From DATDQA01 sp035292505 (GTDB taxonomy: Bacteria; Bacteroidota; Bacteroidia; Chitinophagales; Saprospiraceae), in NCBI GenBank assembly GCA_035292505.1, contig DATDQA010000189.1, positions 1-34,642 on the forward strand: DNA of 34,642 nucleotides, in the 5' to 3' direction. Positions 25,414 to 34,173 of this stretch are shown here, in pieces. The notes under the pieces are model-generated. The model was not told the origin of the DNA, did no database searches, and worked only from the letters and a program-made list of their open reading frames with translations. Position numbers and translations under genes: made by a program. How positions within the stretch are numbered: position 1 is the stretch's first letter; each line of letters opens with the position of its first letter.

Positions 25414-25995
25414 ATGAATTTCCTGGGCCATTTATTACTGACTTATCCGCATCGCGAGCTCACGATGGGTAATTTACTGGGAGATCTCATCCGTAGTCAG
25501 GAAGCGAAAGGCCTCAGTGAAGGGCTACAACAGGGCTTTTCTCTTCATCATGAAATCGATCGGCAGACTGATCAACACCCGGCAGTACGTGAACTCATTG
25601 TTTTACTCAGACCTACACATGCGAAATACGCACCGGTAGTGGTAGACATCCTTCTTGATCATGTGTTGGCACAACGATGGTCGGCGCATGCGGATCTGAC
25701 TTATTCCGAATTCACACAATGGGTTTATCACCTTGTACCGGAATATCTTTCTTTTCTGAGTAAACCTGTAGCATCCAGGCTTGAGAGCATGGTCATGCAT
25801 CGTTGGATAGATGGATATGATACTTCAGAAAAGCTCTATCAGGTCCTTTTACGGATGGACAAGCGTGCAAGCTTTCCTTCGCAATTTGTCACCGGTGTAA
25901 AAGACATCATTACTCATCGCGATCTGTTCAACACCTCCTTCACGGAGTTTTATGTGGGAATGCAGGAGAGGTTTGCAGGGATGATTCACGAGTGA
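25414..25995 (+). CDS. acpH: ACP phosphodiesterase (AcpH, DUF479)
   Basis: 193 residues, the normal length. The opening MNFLGHLLLTYPHRELTMGNLLGDLIR, the LHHEIDRQTDQHPAVRE motif and the YAPVVVDILLDHVLAQRWS metal-binding block are those of AcpH, an HD-like metal-dependent phosphodiesterase that removes the 4'-phosphopantetheine arm from acyl carrier protein. The conserved acidic and His residues are present. It is a single-gene unit, divergent from ychF and convergent with porT. Confidence 0.9.
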   Translation: MNFLGHLLLTYPHRELTMGNLLGDLIRSQEAKGLSEGLQQGFSLHHEIDRQTDQHPAVRELIVLLRPTHAKYAPVVVDILLDHVLAQRWSAHADLTYSEFTQWVYHLVPEYLSFLSKPVASRLESMVMHRWIDGYDTSEKLYQVLLRMDKRASFPSQFVTGVKDIITHRDLFNTSFTEFYVGMQERFAGMIHE

Positions 25996-26127
25996 CACTT
26001 GATCAAAGGTACAATGGCCATATTTCCTTCAGAGCCATGAATGACTGGAAAGACGTTCTCTTTTAATTTTAGGCATATCTCTCGTGCTCTTCGTACGTGG
26101 TTACACTGCCTTTGTGCTCTTCTTGGT

Positions 26128-26853
26128 TTAGCCCTCGAAATGCAACGAAATCGTCAATGTACGCGAGAGAATCTTTTCTATCACTCTGGATTGCTCCAGG
26201 CCATCATTGTAGATGAGGATATTATTGATGCCTTGTGAGAATTTGATCTCCGGTGAAAAGATGAAATAGGGCATAAAAAACTGCACTCCTGCGCCAACTT
26301 CGACTGCAAAGTCATGGGGACTGATTTTGATAAGGGCATTGGCAAGCTCACGTCGCACGCGTGCATTACTTGCGACATCATATGTATATTTTACTCCACC
26401 GAGAACGAAGACGCGCAGATCGCGATACGGTGCTGATTTGAATCGCACCTGGAAGGGTGCTTGCACAAAGACGGATTCAATCGTACGGATATTTTCAGTC
26501 ATACCATTACTCACCTCTTTGAACACGATGTTGCGTTCAGCGAAAGAGAATCCAGGCAAAAAGCGCAAGTCAAAGTGATCGCCGATTTTCAGATTTGTCA
26601 CCATCGACACATTGAATCCAGATCCGGGTTTGGGATCTGCAATAGAAAAGCTGTCATTGAGAATAAATCTCTTTGAATGCAACATCTGGAAATTCGAACT
26701 ATTGTAGCCTATGGTAAGCCCAAAGTAATAGTTCTTGCTTTCGAAGTCGAGATAGTTATAACCACCTGCATTGCGCTGTGCTTCTGTGCGCAACCCATAC
26801 AAGAGCGACAATACCAGGATAAGAGCTACTTGAATGCTGTATAGATTGCGCAT
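26128..26853 (-). CDS. porT: PorT-like outer-membrane-associated protein
   Basis: 241 residues from the ATG at 26853, which gives a signal peptide MRNLYSIQVALILVLSLLYG ending near TEAQ. The mature part reads like a PorT-type outer-membrane barrel: NYYFGLTIGYNSSNFQM, GSGFNVSMVTNLKIGDHFDLRFLPGFSFAERNIVF, VQAPFQVRFKS, LRVFVLGGVKYTYDVASNA, HDFAVEVGAGVQFFMPYFIFSPEIKFSQGINNIL and a short C-terminal strand. PorT (SprT) is required for type IX secretion and gliding in other Bacteroidota. It overlaps the 3' end of ubiE/menG by 28 nt, an arrangement recalled from other Bacteroidota and supporting the assignment. Confidence 0.85.
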   Translation of the reverse strand: MRNLYSIQVALILVLSLLYGLRTEAQRNAGGYNYLDFESKNYYFGLTIGYNSSNFQMLHSKRFILNDSFSIADPKPGSGFNVSMVTNLKIGDHFDLRFLPGFSFAERNIVFKEVSNGMTENIRTIESVFVQAPFQVRFKSAPYRDLRVFVLGGVKYTYDVASNARVRRELANALIKISPHDFAVEVGAGVQFFMPYFIFSPEIKFSQGINNILIYNDGLEQSRVIEKILSRTLTISLHFEG

Positions 26854-27587
26854 ATACCCATGGTTAAAATGTGACATCCAGGATTCTTCCAACCGGCTTT
26901 GATCAATTCAGTATTAAACCGATCGTAATCCGGGAATGCCTGTACTGATTCATAGAGATACCGATATGCCCGTTTGTCTTTTGATTGAAGGCTGCCGATG
27001 AAGGGGAGAAGATATTTGAAGTATAGTCCAAAAAGATGTTTGAATGGGAAAGTCCTTGGTTTTGAGAATTCCAGGATCACAACTTTACCCCCTGGACGCA
27101 CGACACGATACATCTCAGAGAGCCCTTTCTGCAAATCCTCAAAATTTCTCACGCCAAATGCAACGGTCACTGCGTCGAAGGTATTGCCCGGGAATCCCAG
27201 ATTCTCAGAGTCTCCACTTGAAAACCGGATGCGATTGTCAAATCCCTTTCGCCGGGATTTCTTTCTCGCGATTTCCAACATTCTCTCAGCAATATCGACT
27301 CCAATAATGGTAGCCTCCGGATATCCCTGTGCCAGAAGAATTGCCACATCTCCCGTCCCGGTAGCAATATCGAGAAAATGGCCTTTAGGCTGATCTGCCA
27401 GCATAGCAACCGCCTTTTTCCTCCAGCTCACGTCAATTCCCAATGACAGGGCGTGGTTCAAGAAGTCATAGTGTTTCGCGATCCGGTCAAACATGCGCTG
27501 AACCTGAACCTTTTTCGAAACCTGTTCTTCCTTGTATGGAGTGATCTGTGCGATGTCCTTCTTACTTAAAAGTCGCAAAGATATCAT
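26826..27587 (-). CDS. ubiE: Demethylmenaquinone methyltransferase
   Basis: 253 residues from the ATG at 27587. A SAM-dependent methyltransferase with ITPYKEE, VQRMFDRIAKHYDFLNHALSLGIDVSWRKKAV, motif I FLDIATGTGDVAILLA, VDIAERMLEIARKK, VTVAFGVRNFEDLQKGLSEMYRVVRPGGKVVILEFSKP and the ending TMGICAIYTAFK. It methylates demethylmenaquinone, the last step of menaquinone synthesis, and so pairs functionally with mqnB in this window. The start is unsettled: a -7 promoter sequence, TATCTTTG, covers codons 2-4, and no ATG or GTG lies between it and the conserved ITPYKEE. Confidence 0.93.
   Translation of the reverse strand: MISLRLLSKKDIAQITPYKEEQVSKKVQVQRMFDRIAKHYDFLNHALSLGIDVSWRKKAVAMLADQPKGHFLDIATGTGDVAILLAQGYPEATIIGVDIAERMLEIARKKSRRKGFDNRIRFSSGDSENLGFPGNTFDAVTVAFGVRNFEDLQKGLSEMYRVVRPGGKVVILEFSKPRTFPFKHLFGLYFKYLLPFIGSLQSKDKRAYRYLYESVQAFPDYDRFNTELIKAGWKNPGCHILTMGICAIYTAFK
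27576..27583 (-). promoter_or_regulatory. Bacteroidota -7 element overlapping the ubiE 5' end
   Basis: TATCTTTG followed by CGAC, a perfect TAnnTTTG match on the minus strand. It lies just inside the presumed ubiE coding start, which makes either the start or the promoter questionable. Confidence 0.45.
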
Positions 27588-27689
27588 CGTCACTCTTGGA
27601 GTATCTGGATTTATTCTCAACGCAGAAAAAAGGGATAAAAATAAAGCTATAAATATTGGTTTTCTCTATATAAAACCGTTCGGATTTGC

Positions 27690-27697
27690 TATCTTTG
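27690..27697 (+). promoter_or_regulatory. Bacteroidota -7 element of gyrA (TATCTTTG)
   Basis: TATCTTTGCGAC on the plus strand, 26 bp upstream of the gyrA ATG; a perfect TAnnTTTG match with the same four following bases as the ubiE-side element. A clear -33 TTTG is not seen. Confidence 0.65.
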
Positions 27698-27723
27698 CGA
27701 CCTGAAATTCAGAAGCTAATAAC

Positions 27724-30231
27724 ATGAGTGAGAATCAGCGGATTATAAACATAAACATAGAGGAGCAGATGAAGTCCGCTTACATCGATTATTCGATGTC
27801 GGTCATTGTCGCCCGCGCCCTCCCTGATGCCCGCGATGGACTCAAGCCTGTACATCGTCGAATTCTCTTTGGAATGGACGAGCTTGGCCTGGTCTACAAC
27901 AAACCGACTAAGAAGAGTGCCCGGGTCGTTGGCGAAGTTCTTGGTAAGTATCACCCCCATGGGGATAGCGCGGTCTACGATGCGATGATCCGTATGGGTC
28001 AGCCGTGGTCATTGCGGTATCCATTGGTAGAAGTCCAGGGAAATATGGGCTCAATTGACGGTGATAATCCCGCAGCAATGCGATATACCGAGGCAAGGCT
28101 AGAGCGCATCTCGGAGGAAATGCTCGCAGACCTCAAAAAAGACACGGTAGACTTTCAGCTCAATTTCGATGACAGCCTGGAAGAGCCATCGGTCATGCCT
28201 GCACGATTTCCAAACCTCCTGGTAAATGGTGCATCAGGTATCGCTGTTGGGATGGCGACCAACATGTTGCCACATAACCTGACGGAGGTCATCGATGGCA
28301 CGATTGCGGTCATCGATAATCCCGCGAGTACAATTCCGGAGATCATGCGCCACATAAAAGGTCCTGATTTTCCAACAGGAGGCATCATTTACGGAACGGC
28401 CGGCATCAGTGAAGCCTTCCTGACCGGGAGAGGAAAGATCATCGTGAGGGGAAAAGCGGAAATACAAATTCTGCCCAATGGACGTGAGCACATAGTCATC
28501 TCGGAGATCCCTTATCAGGTCAATAAAGCGAGTCTGCATGCAAAGATTGTAGAACTGGCTCATGACCAGAAAATAACGGGCATCAATGAAGTTCGTGACG
28601 AATCCAGTCGCGATGAGATCCGCCTGATCGTCGAGCTCAAGAGAGATGCTCTGAGTCAGGTTGTCCTGAGCCAGCTTTTCAATTTTACACCATTGCAGTC
28701 ATCGTATGGGGTCAACAATGTAGCGTTGCTTGATGGGAGGCCACGCACATTGAATCTCAAAGAACTCATCGAGGCTTTTATCAAATTCCGCCTGGAAGTC
28801 ATTGTCCGTCGCACGAAATATGATCTTGCACGGGCAGAAGAGCGTGCGCACATTCTGGAAGGATATCTCATTGCGCTGGACAATCTCGATGAAGTGATAA
28901 ACCTTATCCGAGGGAGTAAAACGGTGGACGACGCGCGTATTGGGCTCATGGAACGATTCGCTCTAAGTGAAATCCAGGCGAAGGCCATCCTTGAAATGAG
29001 ACTTCAACGTCTTACGGGGCTCGAACGCGACAAAGTGCGCGCAGAGTATGACGAAACCATGAAGCTGATCGCGGAATACAAGGCTATTCTCGAAAGCGAA
29101 ACGCTCCGCCGTGAAATCATCAAAAAAGAATTGAGTGAAATTCGTGAGAGGTTTGGAGACGCACGTCGTACGGAGATCGTGGCTGCGGACGGTGAGATCA
29201 GCTATGAAGACCTCATTGCAAACGATGCTGAAGTAGTGACCATTTCGCACCTGGGATATGTCAAGCGTACGAAAGCTGAGGAATACAAACTGCAAGGCAG
29301 AGGGGGCAAAGGTTCACGTGGTAGTAAGACAAGAGAGGAAGATTTCATTGAGCACATGTTTATCGCCATGACACACAATCACCTGCTCTTATTTACTGAA
29401 AAGGGGAGATGTCATTGGTTGCGGGTGTATGAGATCCCGGAAGCGTCAAAAACCTCATCAGGCAGGGCAATCCAGAATATCCTCTCGCTCCCGACAGACG
29501 ATGCGGTAAAAGCTTACATCGTGATTGAAGATCTCAACGACGAAACATTTATCAACAATCATTTCATCGTATTTGCCACCCGAAAAGGCATGGTCAAAAA
29601 AACAGCAGTTGAGGCTTTTTCACGACCCCGTGCAAATGGGATCAACGCGATCACGATCAACGAAGGCGATCAACTCATCGATGCAAGGCTTACTGATGGA
29701 AACAATGAAGTCTTCCTCGCAAGTACAGACGGGCTTGCCGTGCGTTTCAATGAATCCGTCGTACGTTCAATGGGGCGTACAGCGGCAGGAGTGAGGGGGA
29801 TGACGCTTAAGACCGGTGCACAGGTAATCGGGCTTGTATGCGTACCTGCAGATGATAAAGAGCATACGATCCTGGTGATTTCAGAAAAGGGTACGGGCAA
29901 ACGGTCTGAGATAGAGGAATATCGTCTTACAAACCGTGGAGGGAAAGGTGTCAAAACCATTCGTATTGCCGGAAAGACAGGAAAGCTCATGGCGATCAAA
30001 GCGGTCAGGGAGGATGATGACCTGATGATCACAAGCAAGGCGGGGATTGTCATCAGGATGGCAATCAAAGAAATCAGCGTAATGGGACGTGATACACAGG
30101 GTGTGAGGGTAATTACCCTGAACGACGACGATGAGATCGCAGACATTGCTGTCGTCCATAAGGACGAAGACGACGACGATCAGGTTGAACGGGTAAAACC
30201 CGGTACGGATCCCGGGGAAGAGGAAGAATGA
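27724..30231 (+). CDS. gyrA: DNA gyrase subunit A
   Basis: 835 residues. The breakage-reunion domain starts in the usual way (YIDYSMSVIVARALPDARDGLKPVHRRILF). The quinolone-determining region YHPHGDSAVYDAMIRMGQPW has Ser82 and Asp86, the drug-sensitive residues, and the active-site Tyr121 is in AAMRYTEARL. A coiled coil (about 370-480) leads to the C-terminal beta-pinwheel with a GyrA box QGRGGKG and further pinwheel blades. The end is a strongly acidic tail (DEDDDDQVE through PGEEEE). GyrA with GyrB introduces negative supercoils. The gene is divergent from ubiE and is followed by a TPR-protein gene. Confidence 0.97.
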   Translation: MSENQRIININIEEQMKSAYIDYSMSVIVARALPDARDGLKPVHRRILFGMDELGLVYNKPTKKSARVVGEVLGKYHPHGDSAVYDAMIRMGQPWSLRYPLVEVQGNMGSIDGDNPAAMRYTEARLERISEEMLADLKKDTVDFQLNFDDSLEEPSVMPARFPNLLVNGASGIAVGMATNMLPHNLTEVIDGTIAVIDNPASTIPEIMRHIKGPDFPTGGIIYGTAGISEAFLTGRGKIIVRGKAEIQILPNGREHIVISEIPYQVNKASLHAKIVELAHDQKITGINEVRDESSRDEIRLIVELKRDALSQVVLSQLFNFTPLQSSYGVNNVALLDGRPRTLNLKELIEAFIKFRLEVIVRRTKYDLARAEERAHILEGYLIALDNLDEVINLIRGSKTVDDARIGLMERFALSEIQAKAILEMRLQRLTGLERDKVRAEYDETMKLIAEYKAILESETLRREIIKKELSEIRERFGDARRTEIVAADGEISYEDLIANDAEVVTISHLGYVKRTKAEEYKLQGRGGKGSRGSKTREEDFIEHMFIAMTHNHLLLFTEKGRCHWLRVYEIPEASKTSSGRAIQNILSLPTDDAVKAYIVIEDLNDETFINNHFIVFATRKGMVKKTAVEAFSRPRANGINAITINEGDQLIDARLTDGNNEVFLASTDGLAVRFNESVVRSMGRTAAGVRGMTLKTGAQVIGLVCVPADDKEHTILVISEKGTGKRSEIEEYRLTNRGGKGVKTIRIAGKTGKLMAIKAVREDDDLMITSKAGIVIRMAIKEISVMGRDTQGVRVITLNDDDEIADIAVVHKDEDDDDQVERVKPGTDPGEEEE

Positions 30232-30369
30232 GCAGATTTGTCGTACTTTAGAGGTCTCATTCCTTTCCTCCGTGATTTAACGGAACCTTAATTACTTTTA
30301 ACAGCGCTGAAAGAGATATTTTTTCTCCGTTTCGTCTTATATATGTCAAAATGAAATTTTTCAACTAAA

Positions 30370-31671
30370 ATGAAACTTCAAATGAAGAAAACATGCGGCC
30401 TGGTGCTCACTCTGTTTATATTCACGTGGTTAGGAGCACAGGAAGATCCTGCGAAGGACATGAAAAAAGTAAGTCGCAATATCGCAAACTATAACCTGGA
30501 TCCGGTGACAAATGCAGACGCCCTAACCGAGTCGGTTGCACTGATCGAAGGTGTAGTCAAAAACAGTGCATACGAGAAAGATGGTAAAGCCTGGCTCTTG
30601 TATGGCAATGTCTATGGTGAGATCATAAACAATATGACACAAGTCCTGGTACTGGACACTGCAGCGACGGTTTCCTCGCCCGAAGCCGTCACAAAGACAT
30701 TGAAGGGTTATCAAAACGCGATCATGTATGCCGAGAAGTCCTATGACAAAAAAGACGCCCTCACCGGCTTGAAAAGTATACTTCCGAATATGTACTATGT
30801 GGCGAACATCATCCTCAATCGCCAGGAATACCACAATGCGTATCTGGCGTATCATGCGGTCGCTGAAGCTGAAACGCTTGTTGATAAAAACGACGCAGAA
30901 GGCATTTTTGATGAACAGGAATTACAAAACACGAAGTTTGTCACAGGGGTATGTGCGTATAGTGCAGGCTTGAGTGAAGATGCGGTTGCCTTGCTCTCTG
31001 ATCTGAAGCAGAGTAGTTATGATGATGCCGGCGTGTATGAATACCTGTACAAGTCATTAAATGCACTTGACCGCAACGACGAAGCTTCAGTTATCCTGAT
31101 AGAAGGGAGGACGAGGTATCCGGATGACAAAGGCCTCCTGTTCGCAGAGATCAATGATGCGTTAGCGAAAGGAGATCTGACCGCATTGGTAGATAAATTG
31201 AAAATGGCGATGGCTGCAGAGCCTGAGAATATTTCTGTTCCTACCACATTGGGTAATGTATACGATCAGCTTTATCAGAAAGCCCTTGCTGATGGTGATA
31301 TGGTGACGGCCCATAGTCACTTCGACAATGCAAAATTGTATATCAGCAAAGCACTTGAGATCAATCCTGAGCATTTCGATGCTGTATATATGATGGGAGC
31401 ATTGGAATATAACAAGGCAGCAGAGCTTGCGAATGAGGTAAACATACTGGCAGATGACTACAGCAAAGAAGGCACAAAGAAGTATAATGAAAAGCAAGCG
31501 GAGATGATGGCGCAGTTTGAAAAAGCCTTACCTTTTTTCGAGAGAGCAGAAATGCTGAATCCCGATGATTCCAATACACTGCTTGCCCTACGGGAGATAT
31601 GGGCCCGTAAAGGGGACTTCGAAAAAAGCAACGAATACAAAGCGAAATTTGAACGGATCAACGGAAACTGA
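30370..31671 (+). CDS. Exported TPR protein
   Basis: 433 residues with a signal peptide (MKKTCGLVLTLFIFTWLGAQ; an ATG at 30382 is also possible). The rest is helical tetratricopeptide-type repeats: AWLLYGNVYGEI, AYLAYHAVAEAE, GVYEYLYKSLNALDRNDEASVILIEGRTRYPDD, LGNVYDQLYQKALADGD, ALEINPEHFDAVYMMGALEYNKAAELAN and ALPFFERAEMLNPDDSNTLLALREIWARKGDFEKSNEYKAKF. Probably periplasmic. Position directly after gyrA is recalled from other Bacteroidota; no function is assigned. A strong terminator follows. Confidence 0.88.
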   Translation: MKLQMKKTCGLVLTLFIFTWLGAQEDPAKDMKKVSRNIANYNLDPVTNADALTESVALIEGVVKNSAYEKDGKAWLLYGNVYGEIINNMTQVLVLDTAATVSSPEAVTKTLKGYQNAIMYAEKSYDKKDALTGLKSILPNMYYVANIILNRQEYHNAYLAYHAVAEAETLVDKNDAEGIFDEQELQNTKFVTGVCAYSAGLSEDAVALLSDLKQSSYDDAGVYEYLYKSLNALDRNDEASVILIEGRTRYPDDKGLLFAEINDALAKGDLTALVDKLKMAMAAEPENISVPTTLGNVYDQLYQKALADGDMVTAHSHFDNAKLYISKALEINPEHFDAVYMMGALEYNKAAELANEVNILADDYSKEGTKKYNEKQAEMMAQFEKALPFFERAEMLNPDDSNTLLALREIWARKGDFEKSNEYKAKFERINGN

Positions 31672-31731
31672 TTCCGCGTTTCGGTCAGAATGACAAGTTG
31701 GGATACATACTTGTCATCAATTCCAAATACA

Positions 31732-31770
31732 AGAGCCGGTATGCTGATGCGTATCGGCTCTTTCTTTTTT
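31732..31770 (+). terminator. Intrinsic terminator
   Basis: AGAGCCGGTATGC and GCGTATCGGCTCT form a 13-bp stem (two G-T pairs) with a TGAT loop, followed by TTTCTTTTTT. A textbook terminator for the TPR-protein gene. Confidence 0.9.
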
Positions 31771-31776
31771 GTATGA

Positions 31777-31807
31777 GATTAGACAACTTTCACAAAGTTG
31801 TCTAATC
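31777..31807. repeat. Palindromic hairpin, copy 2 of a dispersed family
   Basis: Arms GATTAGACAACT and AGTTGTCTAATC pair perfectly around TTCACAA. It matches the hairpin at 12140-12170 except for a paired T/A to A/T change in the stem and one loop change, so pairing is kept. It lies just after a terminator. Confidence 0.7.
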
Positions 31808-31830
31808 TTCGTTGTGCTAAATCTTCCCTA

Positions 31831-31848
31831 TTTTACTGAGCAGTAAAA
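31831..31848. promoter_or_regulatory. Inverted repeat directly upstream of the M28 peptidase gene
   Basis: TTTTACT-GAGC-AGTAAAA, a perfect 7-bp inverted repeat ending 10 nt before the ATG at 31859. It may be an operator or a leader hairpin affecting translation; the role is inference. Confidence 0.35.
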
Positions 31849-31858
31849 AAGACCTCTT

Positions 31859-33601
31859 ATGATCACACGACTTGTATTCTTTTCATACCTGTGCATTGTC
31901 CCGGCAATGACATTTTTCGCGCAGACGAATATGCATTTCAACAATTCAGACTTAACAAAGGTCTTTGCCGGGAACTACATACGCGATGATTATCCGATGC
32001 AGACAGATTACGGCACGCCGGAAGATCTGGTGGCCTGGATCCACGCCTCTATCACAGCGGATTCATTGAAATCTTATCTCGTGCAGATGCAGCAGTTTGA
32101 AACCCGCAACAGTGGATCAGATACACTTTCTGCGACACGTGGTATTGGCGCGGCACGCAATTGGATGCTGGCTCAATTTCAACGTTTCTCCAATACCTCC
32201 GGCAACAGAATACTCACGGGTTTCTTTGAATTTGACCTCGATATCTGCGGTGTGATACATCATAAGAATGTAATAGCGATGTTACCTGGATCACAGCCTG
32301 AAGCAGGAATTATCATCATCGAGGCCCATCTGGACAGCCGTTGCAGTGTCTTGTGTGATATCAATTGTCTCGCGCAGGGTATGGAAGACAATGGCAGTGG
32401 GGTTGCACTTGTCCTTGAGCTTGCACGTGTACTGAGTAAGTATAACTACAGAAATACCCTCGTCTTTATGGGCACCATCGGTGAAGAACAAGGCCTGGAT
32501 GGAGCAGGAGCGCTTGCCGAGTATGCTGTGCAACAGGATGTCCACATTAAACTGGTGCAGAACAATGATATCGTAGGGGGCATCATTTGTGGTGAGACTT
32601 CTTCACCGCCTTCATGTCCGGGAGAAGGACATATAGATAGTACCCAGGTACGTCTCTTTTCGAATAGTTGGTTTAATTCTCCGCATAAAAGTGTTTGCCG
32701 GTTTATAAAGCTTCAATATCAGGAGATGCTTGAGCCTCTTGTCACTGTGCCCATGAAAATCACAATTATGACTGCCGAAGATCGTACGGGCCGCGGAGGA
32801 GATCATATACCCTTCCGTGAACGCGGCTTTCCTGCAATGCGTTTTACTTCAGCCAACGAACACGGGGACGCCGGAGTGGATGTAAACTATCATGACCGGC
32901 AGCATACCTCTGATGACATACTTGGTCTGGATCTCAATAGTGATGGAGAACTCGATAGCTTCTTTGTCGACTTCAATTACCTCGCACGCAACGCTGAGAT
33001 CAATGCCGTGGGTGCAGCCATGGCTGCGATCGGTCCGGAAGCACCAATGATTACTGCCTCGTACTTCGATGCAAGTACTTTCTATATCGAAGTCGACAGC
33101 ACAGTCCACTTTCCGGAGTATCGCATTGGTCTTCGGACGAATCAGAATGATTTCGATACGATCTATACGATCACGGATGAATATGCCGGTTTTTTTCAGA
33201 CAATGAATCCTGAGTTCGTCATCTATCTTTCTGTGATGGGGGTAGACTCTCAGAGCATCGAAAGTCTGCCATCTGAGGAAGTGCGCGAGCAGGTATCCGG
33301 CACAAACGATGTCGAGGGTCAACAACCAAAGAATGTCTATCTCCACCAGAACAAGCCTAACCCTTTCGACGAGTCGACGACGATTTCTTATTGGGTCAAA
33401 ACCGCTTTTCAATATGACCATGCCGAGATTGTCATTATGGATCTCAATGGGAAGGTCATCAGGCGTTTAGGTACTTCTCCGCAGCAAGGGATGAATGAAG
33501 TGCTATATCATCACGGGTATCGCGCAACCGGGACCTATGTCTATGCCCTCGTGGTGGATGGCAGGGTGGTGGAGGAGAGGACGATGGTTTTTGCGAACTA
33601 A
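31859..33601 (+). CDS. Secreted M28 family zinc aminopeptidase with T9SS sorting domain
   Basis: 580 residues. The signal peptide ends near FFAQ22. The peptidase domain (about 130-395) has the M28 zinc set: His157 in EAHLDS, bridging Asp177 in MEDNGSG, catalytic Glu209 and ligand Glu210 in GTIGEEQGLDG, Asp237 in QNND and His349 in DRQHTSDD. A fibronectin-like stretch may lie between. The last 80 residues are a T9SS type A tail (LHQNKPNPFDESTTISYWV, IVIMDLNGKVIRRL, TGTYVYALVVDGRVVEERTMVF). It is therefore probably secreted through the T9SS to digest peptides outside the cell. It is a single-gene unit after two hairpins. Confidence 0.92.
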   Translation: MITRLVFFSYLCIVPAMTFFAQTNMHFNNSDLTKVFAGNYIRDDYPMQTDYGTPEDLVAWIHASITADSLKSYLVQMQQFETRNSGSDTLSATRGIGAARNWMLAQFQRFSNTSGNRILTGFFEFDLDICGVIHHKNVIAMLPGSQPEAGIIIIEAHLDSRCSVLCDINCLAQGMEDNGSGVALVLELARVLSKYNYRNTLVFMGTIGEEQGLDGAGALAEYAVQQDVHIKLVQNNDIVGGIICGETSSPPSCPGEGHIDSTQVRLFSNSWFNSPHKSVCRFIKLQYQEMLEPLVTVPMKITIMTAEDRTGRGGDHIPFRERGFPAMRFTSANEHGDAGVDVNYHDRQHTSDDILGLDLNSDGELDSFFVDFNYLARNAEINAVGAAMAAIGPEAPMITASYFDASTFYIEVDSTVHFPEYRIGLRTNQNDFDTIYTITDEYAGFFQTMNPEFVIYLSVMGVDSQSIESLPSEEVREQVSGTNDVEGQQPKNVYLHQNKPNPFDESTTISYWVKTAFQYDHAEIVIMDLNGKVIRRLGTSPQQGMNEVLYHHGYRATGTYVYALVVDGRVVEERTMVFAN

Positions 33602-33631
33602 AAAAGAAGGCTAAGGCTGAGGCGATCGCGT

Positions 33632-33654
33632 GCCGCCGTAGCTTCAGCGGTGGC
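33632..33654. other. GC-rich hairpin after the M28 gene
   Basis: GCCGCCGT pairs with GCGGTGGC (two wobble pairs) around a 7-nt loop, 30 bp after the peptidase stop, within a GC-rich island unlike its AT-rich surroundings. It may be a weak terminator; no T-run follows. Confidence 0.3.
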
Positions 33655-33764
33655 GCAAGGGAAAGGAAGAAAAAAGCGAACTTCGAATTGATGTCATTGG
33701 GCATATAGTGCTATTTGAATGCGAATTGATAGTCCATAGAAATTCTATTCTAATTCTAAAGCAT

Positions 33765-34163
33765 ATGCTAAGATATTTACTCATATTACCGATCGTGGCA
33801 TTCCATGCCGCACTCTTCCAGGCTCAACAACAACCCATTCTCATAGCAGAAAATACGTTTAAGGTCAATGGTGTTCAAGAAGAGACATTCTATTATGGAT
33901 TTGCGGCAGGAGATCAGATCGTATTTGATTTCGAGGAAATGAAGGGCAAGGGTATTAAGGAACTTGAAATCGTTGAATTTCCCGGTTCTTCCAAATTCCT
34001 GGATTACAAAACGACTCGGCATTCAATGATTTCATATACGCGAGGTGCAGGCACATGTATAGCCTTCGCCAGTTTATATCCAGTCATCTGCAAAGGATCA
34101 AGAAAATCGTGGTTAAGGATTTTCCCCGGGTGCACAAGAAATTTTGTTTCCATCAGTGTTTGA
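33765..34163 (+). pseudogene. Truncated Bacteroidota-specific exported protein
   Basis: 132 residues from the ATG at 33765. A signal peptide (MLRYLLILPIVAFHAALFQAQ) is followed by ILIAENTFKVNGVQEETFYYGFAAGDQIVFDFEEMKGKGIKELEIVEFPGSSKFLDYKT, a sequence that resembles an uncharacterised Bacteroidota family recalled from other genomes. Members are thought to be about 300 residues or more; here similarity fades after DYKT and the frame ends at TGA. The last 45 residues are cysteine- and arginine-rich and look non-native, although RIFPGCTRNF still resembles a later family segment. Most likely a gene fragment with decayed 3' end. Confidence 0.55.
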
Positions 34164-34173
34164 TACTTCAATG

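Noticed and set aside
26041..26238. Plus-strand 65-codon open frame between acpH and porT
   Set aside because: Overlaps the 3' end of porT, no recognisable features.
27961..27990. Quinolone-resistance mutation in gyrA
   Set aside because: The determining positions are Ser82 and Asp86, the wild-type residues.
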